Positions 47,125-60,226 of a DNA stretch of 64,000 nucleotides are shown one piece after another (within the stretch, counting starts at the first letter, position 1; each line of letters begins with the position of its first letter). Source of the stretch: Rattus norvegicus (taxonomy: Eukaryota > Chordata > Mammalia > Rodentia > Muridae); contig NC_086038.1 of assembly GCF_036323735.1 (NCBI RefSeq), positions 25,958,001-26,022,000 on the forward strand, written 5' to 3'. The position numbers were made by a program, and so were the translations under genes. A model generated the notes under the pieces. The model was given only the letters and a program-made list of their open reading frames with translations. It made no database searches and was not told the DNA's origin.

Positions 47125-49093
47125 CCCACTTGGAAGGAAGAGAATTCGCTTAGAAAGTGCACTTCCAATCGCGAAAATTTCCCCTGCCCATATCTTGTAA
47201 TCTTACATTTCCTACAAGTGAATCCCGCTAGAAAGGAAGAGAATTCGCTTAGAATATGCAGCTCCATTCCTGAAAACCTGCACTGACCTAAATCTTGAAA
47301 ACTACTCCTGCTCCAATAGAGTCGCGCTTGGAACCAAGAAAACTCACTTAAACAGTGCAGTCTCCATCGCGAAAATTTGCCCTGCGTATTTCTTAAAATC
47401 TATGCTTCCTACAAGTGACTCCCGCTTGGAACGAAGAGAATTCCCTTAGAAATTGCAGCTCCATAAGGGAAATCTTTCCCTGCCTATATTATGAAATATA
47501 CGCCTGCTAGAAGGGGTTCCCACTTGGAACGAAGAGAATTCGCTCAGAAATTATACCTCCATCCGTGAAAAATTTCCCTGCCTGTACCAAGAAAACTACG
47601 CCTGTTACAAAAGAGTCCCTCTTGGAAAGAAGAGAATTCTCTTAGAAAATGCAGCCATAATTGCGAAAATCTTCCCTGCCTATATAAAGAAAACTATGCC
47701 TGCTATAATAGAGTCCCGCTTGGAACAAAGAGAATTCGCTTAGAGACTGCAGCTCCAATTGTGAAAAAATGCCCTGAATATATCTTGAAAACCATACTTT
47801 ATACAAGTGAGTCCGACTTCGAACGAAGACAATTTGCTTAGAAACTGCATCTCCATTCGCGAAAATTTTCCCTGGGTATATATAGTGAACTATGCCTGAT
47901 ACAAGTGAGTCCGCCTTGGAACGTAGTGAATTCGCTTAGAAACAACAGCTCCATATCCGAAAAGTTTCACACTCTATATCTTAAAAACTACGCTTCATGC
48001 AAGTGAGTCCCCCTTGGAAGGAAGAGAATTCCCTTAAAAAGTGCAGTTCCAATCGCGAAAATTTCCGCTGCCTGTATTTTGAAATCTACGCTTCGTACAA
48101 GTGAGTCCCGCTTGGAACGAAGAGAATTCGCTTAGAAATCGCAGCTCCGTAAAGGAAAACTTTCCCTGGCTATATCATGAAAAATACGCCACTACAAGTG
48201 TTTCCCACTCAGAACGAAGAGAATTCGCTGAGAAACTATAGCTCCGTTCGTGAAAAATTTCGATGCCTGTATCAAAACTCCTACACCTGTTACAGTCGAG
48301 TCCGTCTTGGAAGGAAGAGAATTCTCTTAGAAACTGCAGCTACAATTGCGGAAAATCTTACCTACCCATATCAACAAAACTATGCCATAGAGTCCCACTT
48401 GGAATGAAGAGAATTCGCTTACAGACTGCAGCTCCAATTGTGAAAAACTGCCCAGAGTATATCTTGAAAACCATGCCTCATACAAGTGAGTCCCGCTTCG
48501 AACGAAGACAATTTACTTAGAAACTGCATCTCCATTCGCGAAAATTTTCCCTGGCTATATATAGAGAACTATGCCTGATACAAGTGAGTCCGCCTTTGAA
48601 CGTAACCCATGAAACGAAGAGATTTCGCTTAGAAAGTAAACCTCCATTTCCGACGATTTCACACTCTATATCTTGAAAACTACGCTTCAAGCAAGTGAGT
48701 CCTGCTTGGAAAGAAGAGAATTCGTTTTAAAAGTGCGGCTCCAACAGCAAAAATTTCCCCTGACTATATCTTGAAATCTATGCTTCCTGCAAGTGAGTCC
48801 CGCTTGGAACGAAGAGAATTCGCTTAGAGACTGCAGCTCCAACTGTGAAAAACTGCCCAGAGTGTATCTTGAAAAACCATGCCTCATACAAGTGAGGCCC
48901 GCTTCCAACGAAGACAATTTGCTTAGAAACTGCATCTCCATTCGCGAAACTTTTCCCTGGGTATATATAGTGAACTATGCCTGATACAAGTGAGTCCGCC
49001 TTGGAACGTAGTGAATTCGCTTAGAAACAACAGCTCCATATCCAAAAAGTTTCCCCTTCTATATCTTAAAAACTATGCCTCTTGCAAGTGAGT
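47125..49093 (+). repeat. HOR copy 25, 1969 bp, class II
   Basis: A3 reads CTTAAAATCTATG (about 47392) where other copies read CTTGACATCTATG. A15 box at 48491-48507, A19 box at 48897-48913. Confidence 0.92.
48897..48913 (-). other. CENP-B-box-like site, A19 of copy 25
   Basis: Same 17-mer as at 4001-4017. Confidence 0.7.
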
Positions 49094-51062
49094 CCCACTT
49101 GGAAGGAAGAGAATTCGCTTAAAAAGCGCACTTCCAATCGCGAAAATTTCCCCTGCCCATATCTTGTAATCTTACATTTCCTACAAGTGAATCCCGCTAG
49201 AAAGGAAGAGAATTCGCTTAGAATATGCAGCTCCATTCCTGAAAACCTGCACTGACCTAAATCTTGAAAACTACTCCTGCTCCAATAGAGTCGCGCTTGG
49301 AACCAAGAAAACTCACTTAAACAGTGCAGTCTCCATCGCGAAAATTTGCCCTGCGTATTTCTTGACATCTATGCTTCCTACAAGTGACTCCCGCTTGGAA
49401 CGAAGAGAATTCCCTTAGAAATTGCAGCTCCATAAGGGAAATCTTTCCCTGCCTATATTATGAAATATACGCCTGCTAGAAGGGGTTCCCACTTGGAACG
49501 AAGAGAATTCGCTCAGAAATTATACCTCCATCCGTGAAAAATTTCCCTGCCTGTACCAAGAAAACTACGCCTGTTACAAAAGAGTCCCTCTTGGAAAGAA
49601 GAGAATTCTCTTAGAAAATGCAGCCATAATTGCGAAAATCTTCCCTGCCTATATAAAGAAAACTATGCCTGCTATAATAGAGTCCCGCTTGGAACAAAGA
49701 GAATTCGCTTAGAGACTGCAGCTCCAATTGTGAAAAAATGCCCTGAATATATCTTAGAAACCATACTTTATACAAGTGAGTCCGACTTCGAACGAAGACA
49801 ATTTGCTTAGAAACTGCATCTCCATTCGCGAAAATTTTCCCTGGGTATATATAGCTAACTATGCCTGATACAAGTGAGTCCGCCTTGGAACGTAGTGAAT
49901 TCGCTTAGAAACAACAGCTCCATATCCGAAAAGTTTCACACTCTATATCTTAAAAACTACGCTTCATGCAAGTGAGTCCCCCTTGGAAGGAAGAGAATTC
50001 CCTTAAAAAGTGCAGTTCCAATCGCGAAAATTTCCGCTGCCTGTATTTTGAAATCTACGCTTCGTACAAGTGAGTCCCGCTTGGAACGAAGAGAATTCGC
50101 TTAGAAATCGCAGCTCCGTAAAGGAAAACTTTCCCTGGCTATAGCATGAAAAATACGCCACTACAAGTGTTTCCCACTCAGAACGAAGAGAATTCGCTTA
50201 GAAACTATAGCTCCGTTCGTGAAAAATTTCGATGCCTGTATCAAAACTCCTACACCTGTTACAGTCGAGTCCGTCTTGGAAGGAAGAGAATTCTCTTAGA
50301 AACTGCAGCTACAATTGCGGAAAATCTTACCTACCCATATCAACAAAACTATGCCATAGAGTCCCACTTGGAATGAAGAGAATTCGCTTACAGACTGCAG
50401 CTCCAATTGTGAAAAACTGCCCAGAGTATATCTTGAAAACCATGCCTCATACAAGTGAGTCCCGCTTCGAACGAAGACAATTTACTTAGAAACTGCATCT
50501 CCATTCGCGAAAAATTTCCCTGGCTATATATAGAGAACTATGCCTGATACAAGTGAGTCCGCCTTTGAACGTAACCCATGAAACGAAGAGATTTCGCTTA
50601 GAAAGTATACCTCCATTTACGACGATTTCACACTCTATATCTTGAAAACTACGCTTCAAGCAAGTGAGTCCTGCTTGGAAAGAAGAGAATTCGTTTTAAA
50701 AGTGCGGCTCCAACAGCAAAAATTTCCCCTGACTATATCTTGAAATCTATGCTTCCTGCAAGTGAGTCCCGCTTGGAACGAAGAGAATTCGCTTAGAGAC
50801 TGCAGCTCCAACTGTGAAAAACTGCCCAGAGTGTATCTTGAAAAACCATGCCTCATACAAGTGAGGCCCGCTTCCAACGAAGACAATTTGCTTAGAAACT
50901 GCATCTCCATTCGCGAAACTTTTCCCTGGGTATATATAGTGAACTATGCCTGATACAAGTGAGTCCGCCTTGGAACGTAGTGAATTCGCTTAGAAACAAC
51001 AGCTCCATATCCAAAAAGTTTCCCCTTCTATATCTTAAAAACTATGCCTCTTGCAAGTGAGT
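49094..51062 (+). repeat. HOR copy 26, 1969 bp, class II
   Basis: A1 has AAGCGCACTTCC (about 49125). A16 has CATTTACGACG (about 50614). A15 box at 50460-50476, A19 box at 50866-50882. Confidence 0.92.
50866..50882 (-). other. CENP-B-box-like site, A19 of copy 26
   Basis: Same 17-mer as at 4001-4017. Confidence 0.7.
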
Positions 51063-53030
51063 CCCACTTGGAAGGAAGAGAATTCGCTTAAAAAGCGCAC
51101 TTCCAATCGCGAAAATTTCCCCTGCCCATATCTTGTAATCTTACATTTCCTACAAGTGAATCCCGCTAGAAAGGAAGAGAATTCGCTTAGAATATGCAGC
51201 TCCATTCCTGAAAACCTGCACTGACCTAAATCTTGAAAACTACTCCTGCTCCAATAGAGTCGCGCTTGGAACCAAGAAAACTCACTTAAACAGTGCAGTC
51301 TCCATCGCGAAAATTTGCCCTGCGTATTTCTTGACATCTATGCTTCCTACAAGTGACTCCCGCTTGGAACGAAGAGAATTCCCTTAGAAATTGCAGCTCC
51401 ATAAGGGAAATCTTTCCCTGCCTATATTATGAAATATACGCCTGCTAGAAGGGGTTCCCACTTGGAACGAAGAGAATTCGCTCAGAAATTATACCTCCAT
51501 CCGTGAAAAATTTCCCTGCCTGTACCAAGAAAACTACGCCTGTTACAAAAGAGTCCCTCTTGGAAAGAAGAGAATTCTCTTAGAAAATGCAGCCATAATT
51601 GCGAAAATCTTCCCTGCCTATATAAAGAAAACTATGCCTGCTATAATAGAGTCCCGCTTGGAACAAAGAGAATTCGCTTAGAGACTGCAGCTCCAATTGT
51701 GAAAAAATGCCCTGAATATATCTTAGAAACCATACTTTATACAAGTGAGTCCGACTTCGAACGAAGACAATTTGCTTAGAAACTGCATCTCCATTCGCGA
51801 AAATTTTCCCTGGGTATATATAGCTAACTATGCCTGATACAAGTGAGTCCGCCTTGGAACGTAGTGAATTCGCTTAGAAACAACAGCTCCATATACGAAA
51901 AGTTTCACACTCTATATCTTAAAAACTACGCTTCATGCAAGTGAGTCCCCCTTGGAAGGAAGAGAATTCCCTTAAAAAGTGCAGTTCCAATCGCGAAAAT
52001 TTCCGCTGCCTGTATTTTGAAATCTACGCTTCGTACAAGTGAGTCCCGATTGGAACGAAGAGAATTCGCTTAGAAATCGCAGCTCCGTAAAGGAAAACTT
52101 TCCCTGGCTATAGCATGAAAAATACGCCACTACAAGTGTTTCCCACTCAGAACGAAGAGAATTCGCTTAGAAACTATAGCTCCGTTCGTGAAAAATTTCG
52201 ATGCCTGTATCAAAACTCCTACACCTGTTACAGTCGAGTCCGTCTTGGAAGGAAGAGAATTCTCTTAGAAACTGCAGCTACAATTGCGGAAAATCTTACC
52301 TACCCATATCAACAAAACTATGCCATAGAGTCCCACTTGGAATGAAGAGAATTCGCTTACAGACTGCAGCTCCAATTGTGAAAAACTGCCCAGAGTATAT
52401 CTTGAAAACCATGCCTCATACAAGTGAGTCCCGCTTCGAACGAAGACAATTTACTTAGAAACTGCATCTCCATTCGCGAAAATTTTCCCTGGCTATATAT
52501 AGAGAACTATGCCTGATACAAGTGAGTCCGCCTTTGAACGTAACCCATGAAACGAAGAGATTTCGCTTAGAAAGTAAACCTCCATTTCCGACGATTTCAC
52601 ACTCTATATCTTGAAAACTACGCTTCAAGCAAGTGAGTCTGCTTGGAAAGAAGAGAATTCGTTTTAAAAGTGCGGCTCCAACAGCAAAAATTTCCCCTGA
52701 CTATATCTTGAAATCTATGCTTCCTGCAAGTGAGTCCCGCTTGGAACGAAGAGAATTCGCTTAGAGACTGCAGCTCCAACTGTGAAAAACTGCCCAGAGT
52801 GTATCTTGAAAAACCATGCCTCATACAAGTGAGGCCCGCTTCCAACGAAGACAATTTGCTTAGAAACTGCATCTCCATTCGCGAAACTTTTCCCTGGGTA
52901 TATATAGTGAACTATGCCTGATACAAGTGAGTCCGCCTTGGAACGTAGTGAATTCGCTTAGAAACAACAGCTCCATATCCAAAAAGTTTCCCCTTCTATA
53001 TCTTAAAAACTATGCCTCTTGCAAGTGAGT
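51063..53030 (+). repeat. HOR copy 27, 1968 bp, class II
   Basis: One base is missing at the A16/A17 boundary (GTGAGTCTGC, about 52635). The A11 head reads CCCGATTGGAACGAAG (about 52046) with the core intact. A15 box at 52429-52445, A19 box at 52834-52850. Confidence 0.92.
52834..52850 (-). other. CENP-B-box-like site, A19 of copy 27
   Basis: Same 17-mer as at 4001-4017. Confidence 0.7.
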
Positions 53031-54999
53031 CCCACTTGGAAGGAAGAGAATTCGCTTAAAAAGGGCACTTCCAATCGCGAAAATTTCCCCTGCCCATATC
53101 TTGTAATCTTACATTTCCTACAAGTGAATCCCGCTAGAAAGGAAGAGAATTCGCTTAGAATATGCAGCTCCATTCCTGAAAACCTGCACTGACCTAAATC
53201 TTGAAAACTACTCCTGCTCCAATAGAGTCGCGCTTGGAACCAAGAAAACTCACTTAAACAGTGCAGTCTCCATCGCGAAAATTTGCCCTGCGTATTTCTT
53301 GACATCTATGCTTCCTACAAGTGACTCCCGCTTGGAACGAAGAGAATTCCCTTAGAAATTGCAGCTCCATAAGGGAAATCTTTCCCTGCCTATATTATGA
53401 AATATACGCCTGCTAGAAGGGGTTCCCACTTGGAACGAAGAGAATTCGCTCAGAAATTATACCTCCATCCGTGAAAAATTTCCCTGCCTGTACCAAGAAA
53501 ACTACGCCTGTTACAAAAGAGTCCCTCTTGGAAAGAAGAGAATTCTCTTAGAAAATGCAGCCATAATTGCGAAAATCTTCCCTGCCTATATAAAGAAAAC
53601 TATGCCTGCTATAATAGAGTCCCGCTTGGAACAAAGAGAATTCGCTTAGAGACTGCAGCTCCAATTGTGAAAAAATGCCCTGAATATATCTTAGAAACCA
53701 TACTTTATACAAGTGAGTCCGACTTCGAACGAAGACAATTTGCTTAGAAACTGCATCTCCATTCGCGAAAATTTTCCCTGGGTATATATAGCTAACTATG
53801 CCTGATACAAGTGAGTCCGCCTTGGAACGTAGTGAATTCGCTTAGAAACAACAGCTCCATATCCGAAAAGTTTCACACTCTATATCTTAAAAACTACGCT
53901 TCATGCAAGTGAGTCCCCCTTGGAAGGAAGAGAATTCCCTTAAAAAGTGCAGTTCCAATCGCGAAAATTTCCGCTGCCTGTATTTTGAAATCTACGCTTC
54001 GTACAAGTGAGTCCCGCTTGGAACGAAGAGAATTCGCTTAGAAATCGCAGCTCCGTAAAGGAAAACTTTCCCTGGCTATAGCATGAAAAATACGCCACTA
54101 CAAGTGTTTCCCACTCAGAACGAAGAGAATTCGCTTAGAAACTATAGCTCCGTTCGTGAAAAATTTCGATGCCTGTATCAAAACTCCTACACCTGTTACA
54201 GTCGAGTCCGTCTTGGAAGGAAGAGAATTCTCTTAGAAACTGCAGCTACAATTGCGGAAAATCTTACCTACCCATATCAACAAAACTATGCCATAGAGTC
54301 CCACTTGGAATGAAGAGAATTCGCTTACAGACTGCAGCTCCAATTGTGAAAAACTGCCCAGAGTATATCTTGAAAACCATGCCTCATACAAGTGAGTCCC
54401 GCTTCGAACGAAGACAATTTACTTAGAAACTGCATCTCCATTCGCGAAAATTTTCCCTGGCTATATATAGAGAACTATGCCTGATACAAGTGAGTCCGCC
54501 TTTGAACGTAACCCATGAAACGAAGAGATTTCGCTTAGAAAGTATACCTCCATTTCCGACGATTTCACACTCTATATCTTGAAAACTACGCTTCAAGCAA
54601 GTGAGTCCTGCTTGGAAAGAAGAGAATTCGCTTCAAAAGTGCGGCTCCAACAGCATAAATTTCCCCTGACTATATCTTGAAATCTATGCTTCCTGCAATT
54701 GAGTCCCGCTTGGAACGAAGAGAATTCGCTTAGAGACTGCAGCTCCAACTGTGAAAAACTGCCCAGAGTGTATCTTGAAAAACCATGCCTCATACAAGTG
54801 AGGCCCGCTTCCAACGAAGACAATTTGCTTAGAAACTGCATCTCCATTCGCGAAACTTTTCCCTGGGTATATATAGTGAACTATGCCTGATACAAGTGAG
54901 TCCGCCTTGGAACGTAGTGAATTCGCTTAGAAACAACAGCTCCATATCCAAAACGTTTCCCCTTCTATATCTTAAAAACTATGCCTCTTGCAAGTGAGT
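53031..54999 (+). repeat. HOR copy 28, 1969 bp, class II
   Basis: A1 has AAGGGCACTTCC (about 53060). A17 has AGCATAAATTTCC and a GCAATTGAGT tail (about 54650-54703). A15 box at 54397-54413, A19 box at 54803-54819. Confidence 0.92.
54803..54819 (-). other. CENP-B-box-like site, A19 of copy 28
   Basis: Same 17-mer as at 4001-4017. Confidence 0.7.
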
Positions 55000-56968
55000 C
55001 CCACTTGGAAGGAAGAGAATTCGCTTAGAAAGCGCACTTCCAATCGCGAAAATTTCCCCTGCCCATATCTTGTAATCTTACATTTCCTACAAGTGAATCC
55101 CGCTAGAAAGGAAGAGAATTCGCTGAGAATATGCAGCTCCATTCCTGAAAACCTGCACTGACCTAAATCTTGAAAACTACTCCTGCTCCAATAGAGTCGC
55201 GCTTGGAACCAAGAAAACTCACTTAAACAGTGCAGTCTCCATCGCGAAAATTTGCCCTGCGTATTTCTTGACATCTATGCTTCCTACAAGTGACTCCCGC
55301 TTGGAACGAAGAGAATTCCCTTAGAAATTGCAGCTCCATAAGGGAAATCTTTCCCTGCCTATATTATGAAATATACGCCTGCTAGAAGGGGTTCCCACTT
55401 GGAACGAAGAGAATTCGCTCAGAAATTATACCTCCATCCGTGAAAAATTTCCCTGCCTGTACCAAGAAAACTACGCCTGTTACAAAAGAGTCCCTCTTGG
55501 AAAGAAGAGAATTCTCTTAGAAAATGCAGCCATAATTGCGAAAATCTTCCCTGCCTATATAAAGAAAACTATGCCTGCTATAATAGAGTCCCGCTTGGAA
55601 CAAAGAGAATTCGCTTAGAGACTGCAGCTCCAATTGTGAAAAAATGCCCTGAATATATCTTAGAAACCATACTTTATACAAGTGAGTCCGACTTCGAACG
55701 AAGACAATTTGCTTAGAAACTGCATCTCCATTCGCGAAAATTTTCCCTGGGTATATATAGCTAACTATGCCTGATACAAGTGAGTCCGCCTTGGAACGTA
55801 GTGAATTCGCTTAGAAACAACAGCTCCATATCCGAAAAGTTTCACACTCTATATCTTAAAAACTACGCTTCATGCAAGTGCGTCCCCCTTGGAAGGAAGA
55901 GAATTCCCTTAAAAAGTGCAGTTCCAATCGCGAAAATTTCCGCTGCCTGTATTTTGAAATCTACGCTTCGTACAAGTGAGTCCCGCTTGGAACGAAGAGA
56001 ATTCGCTTAGAAATCGCAGCTCCGTAAAGGAAAACTTTCCCTGGCTATATCATGAAAAATACGCCACTACAAGTGTTTCCCACTCAGAACGAAGAGAATT
56101 CGCTTAGAAACTATAGCTCCGTTCGTGAAAAATTTCGATGCCTGTATCAAAACTCCTACACCTGTTACAGTCGAGTCCGTCTTGGAAGGAAGAGAATTCT
56201 CTTAGAAACTGCAGCTACAATTGCGGAAAATCTTACCTACCCATATCAACAAAACTATGCCATAGAGTCCCACTTGGAATGAAGAGAATTCGCTTACAGA
56301 CTGCAGCTCCAATTGTGAAAAACTGCCCAGAGTATATCTTGAAAACCATGCCTCATACAAGTGAGTCCCGCTTCGAACGAAGACAATTTACTTAGAAACT
56401 GCATCTCCATTCGCGAAAATTTTCCCTGGCTATATATAGAGAACTATGCCTGATACAAGTGAGTCCGCCTTTGAACGTAACCCATGAAACGAAGAGATTT
56501 CGCTTAGAAAGTATACCTCCATTTCCGACGATTTCACACTCTATATCTTGAAAACTACGCTTCAAGCAAGTGAGTCCTGCTTGGAAAGAAGAGAATTCGC
56601 TTCAAAAGTGCGGCTCCAACAGCATAAATTTCCCCTGACTATATCTTGAAATCTATGCTTCCTGCAAGTGAGTCCGGCTTGGAACGAAGAGAATTCGCTT
56701 AGAGACTGCAGCTCCAACTGTGAAAAACTGCCCAGAGTGTATCTTGAAAAACCATGCCTCATACAAGTGAGGCCCGCTTCCAACGAAGACAATTTGCTTA
56801 GAAACTGCATCTCCATTCGCGAAACTTTTCCCTGGGTATATATAGTGAACTATGCCTGATACAAGTGAGTCCGCCTTGGAACGTAGTGAATTCGCTTAGA
56901 AACAACAGCTCCATATCCAAAACGTTTCCCCTTCTATATCTTAAAAACTATGCCTCTTGCAAGTGAGT
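55000..56968 (+). repeat. HOR copy 29, 1969 bp, class II
   Basis: Shares AAGCGCACTTCC in A1 and GCTGAGAATATGC in A2 with copy 30. A18 reads TCCGGCTTGG (about 56673), which breaks its CENP-B core. A15 box at 56366-56382, A19 box at 56772-56788. Confidence 0.92.
56772..56788 (-). other. CENP-B-box-like site, A19 of copy 29
   Basis: Same 17-mer as at 4001-4017. The neighbouring A18 site of this copy is broken. Confidence 0.7.
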
Positions 56969-58936
56969 CCCACTTGGAAGGAAGAGAATTCGCTTAGAAA
57001 GCGCACTTCCAATCGCGAAAATTTCCCCTGCCCATATCTTGTAATCTTACATTTCCTACAAGTGAATCCCGCTAGAAAGGAAGAGAATTCGCTGAGAATA
57101 TGCAGCTCCATTCCTGAAAACCTGCACTGACCTAAATCTTGAAAACTACTCCTGCTCCAATAGAGTCGCGCTTGGAACCAAGAAAACTCACTTAAACAGT
57201 GCAGTCTCCATCGCGAAAATTTGCCCTGCGTATTTCTTGACATCTATGCTTCCTACAAGTGACTCCCGCTTGGAACGAAGAGAATTCCCTTAGAAATTGC
57301 AGCTCCATAAGGGAAATCTTTCCCTGCCTATATTATGAAATATACGCCTGCTAGAAGGGGTTCCCACTTGGAACGAAGAGAATTCGCTCAGAAATTATAC
57401 CTCCATCCGTGAAAAATTTCCCTGCCTGTACCAAGAAAACTACGCCTGTTACAAAAGAGTCCCTCTTGGAAAGAAGAGAATTCTCTTAGAAAATGCAGCC
57501 ATAATTGCGAAAATCTTCCCTGCCTATATAAAGAAAACTATGCCTGCTATAATAGAGTCCCGCTTGGAACAAAGAGAATTCGCTTAGAGACTGCAGCTCC
57601 AATTGTGAAAAAATGCCCTGAATATATCTTAGAAACCATACTTTATACAAGTGAGTCCGACTTCGAACGAAGACAATTTGCTTAGAAACTGCATCTCCAT
57701 TCGCGAAAATTTTCCCTGGGTATATATAGCTAACTATGCCTGATACAAGTGAGTCCGCCTTGGAACGTAGTGAATTCGCTTAGAAACAACAGCTCCATAT
57801 CCGAAAAGTTTCACACTCTATATCTTAAAAACTACGCTTCATGCAAGTGAGTCCCCCTTGGAAGGAAGAGAATTCCCTTAAAAAGTGCAGTTCCAATCGC
57901 GAAAATTTCCGCTGCCTGTATTTTGAAATCTACGCTTCGTACAAGTGAGTCCCGCTTGGAACGAAGAGAATTCGCTTAGAAATCGCAGCTCCGTAAAGGA
58001 AAACTTTCCCTGGCTATAGCATGAAAAATACGCCACTACAAGTGTTTCCCACTCAGAACGAAGAGAATTCGCTTAGAAACTATAGTTCCGTTCGTGAAAA
58101 ATTTCGATGCCTGTATCAAAACTCCTACACCTGTTACAGTCGAGTCCGTCTTGGAAGGAAGAGAATTCTCTTAGAAACTGCAGCTACAATTGCGGAAAAT
58201 CTTACCTACCCATATCAACAAAACTATGCCATAGAGTCCCACTTGGAATGAAGAGAATTCGCTTACAGACTGCAGCTCCAAATGTGAAAAACTGCCCAGA
58301 GTATATCTTGAAAACCATGCCTCATACAAGTGAGTCCCGCTTCGAACTAAGACAATTTACTTAGAAACTGCATCTCCATTCGCGAAAATTTTCCCTGGCT
58401 ATATATAGAGAACTATGCCTGATACAAGTGAGTCCGCCTTTGAACGTAACCCATGAAACGAAGAGATTTCGCTTAGAAAGTATACCTCCATTTCCGACGA
58501 TTTCACACTCTATATCTTGAAAACTACGCTTCAAGCTAGTGAGTCCTGCTTGGAAAGAAGAGAATTCGTTTTAAAAGTGCGGCTCCAACAGCAAAAATTT
58601 CCCCTGACTATATCTTGAAATCTATGCTTCCTGCAAGTGAGTCCCGCTTGGAACGAAGAGAATTCGCTTAGAGACTGCAGCTCCAACTGTGAAAAACTGC
58701 CCAGAGTGTATCTTGAAAAACCATGCCTCATACAATGAGGCCCGCTTCCAACGAAGACAATTTGCTTAGAAACTGCATCTCCATTCGCGAAACTTTTCCC
58801 TGGGTATATATAGTGAACTATGCCTGATACAAGTGAGTCCGCCTTGGAACGTAGTGAATTCGCTTAGAAACAACAGCTCCATATCCAAAAAGTTTCCCCT
58901 TCTATATCTTAAAAACTATGCCTCTTGCAAGTGAGT
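56969..58936 (+). repeat. HOR copy 30, 1968 bp, class II
   Basis: The A15 box is damaged (58335-58351, AACTAAG). A18 has lost one net base at its tail (ACAATGAGG, about 58732). The A19 box at 58740-58756 is intact. Confidence 0.92.
58740..58756 (-). other. CENP-B-box-like site, A19 of copy 30
   Basis: Same 17-mer as at 4001-4017. A net 1-bp loss lies immediately to the left (ACAATGAGG), yet the box is unchanged. Confidence 0.7.
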
Positions 58937-60226
58937 CCCACTTGGAAGGAAGAGAATTCGCTTAAAAAGTGCACTTCCAATCGCGAAAATTTCCCCTGCC
59001 CATATCTTGTAATCTTACATTTCCTACAAGTGAATCCCGCTAGAAAGGAAGAGAATTCGCTTAGAATATGCAGCTCCATTCCTGAAAACCTGCACTGACC
59101 TAAATCTTGAAAACTACTCCTGCTCCAATAGAGTCGCGCTTGGAACCAAGAAAACTCACTTAAACAGTGCAGTCTCCATCGCGAAAATTTGCCCTGCGTA
59201 TTTCTTGACATCTATGCTTCCTACAAGTGACTCCCGCTTGGAACGAAGAGAATTCCCTTAGAAATTGCAGCTCCATAAGGGAAATCTTTCCCTGCCTATA
59301 TTATGAAATATACGCCTGCTAGAAGGGGTTCCCACTTGGAACGAAGAGAATTCGCTCAGAAATTATACCTCCATCCGTGAAAAATTTCCCTGCCTGTACC
59401 AAGAAAACTACGCCTGTTACAAAAGAGTCCCTCTTGGAAAGAAGAGAATTCTCTTAGAAAATGCAGCCATAATTGCGAAAATCTTCCCTGCCTATATAAA
59501 GAAAACTATGCCTGCTATAATAGAGTCCCGCTTGGAACAAAGAGAATTCGCTTAGAGACTGCAGCTCCAATTGTGAAAAAATGCCCTGAATATATCTTAG
59601 AAACCATACTTTATACAAGTGAGTCCGACTTCGAACGAAGACAATTTGCTTAGAAACTGCATCTCCATTCGCGAAAATTTTCCCTGGGTATATATAGTGA
59701 ACTATGCCTGATACAAGTGAGTCCGCCTTTGAACGTAACCCATGAAACGAAGAGATTTCGCTTAGAAAGTATACCTCCATTTCCGACGATTTCACACTCT
59801 ATATCTTGAAAACTACGCTTCAAGCAAGTGAGTCCTGCTTGGAAAGAAGAGAATTCGCTTTAAAATTGCGGCTCCAACAGCAAAAATTTCCCCTGACTAT
59901 ATCTTGAAATCTATGCTTCCTGCAAGTGAGTCCCGCTTGGAACGAAGAGAATTCGCTTAGAGACTGCAGCTCCAACTGTGAAAAACTGCCCAGAGTGTAT
60001 CTTGAAAAACCATGCCTCATACAAGTGAGGCCCGCTTCCAACGAAGACAATTTGCTTAGAAACTGCATCTCCATTCGCGAAACTTTTCCCTGGGTATATA
60101 TAGTGAACTATGCCTGATACAAGTGAGTCCGCCTTGGAACGTAGTGAATTCGCTTAGAAACAACAGCTCCATATCCAAAACGTTTCCCCTTCTATATCTT
60201 AAAAACTATGCCTCTTGCAAGTGAGT
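58937..60226 (+). repeat. HOR copy 31, 13 monomers (A1-A8, A16-A20), 1290 bp
   Basis: A9-A15 (679 bp) are missing. A8-specific GGTATATATAGTGA (59687-59700) is followed by the shared stretch 59701-59727 and then by A16-specific TTTGAACGTAACCC. The crossover therefore falls between the two e-type monomers A8 and A15. A19 box at 60030-60046. The A11 and A15 boxes are absent. Confidence 0.92.
60030..60046 (-). other. CENP-B-box-like site, A19 of copy 31
   Basis: Same 17-mer as at 4001-4017, 1290 bp after the previous one because of the seven-monomer deletion. Confidence 0.7.
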
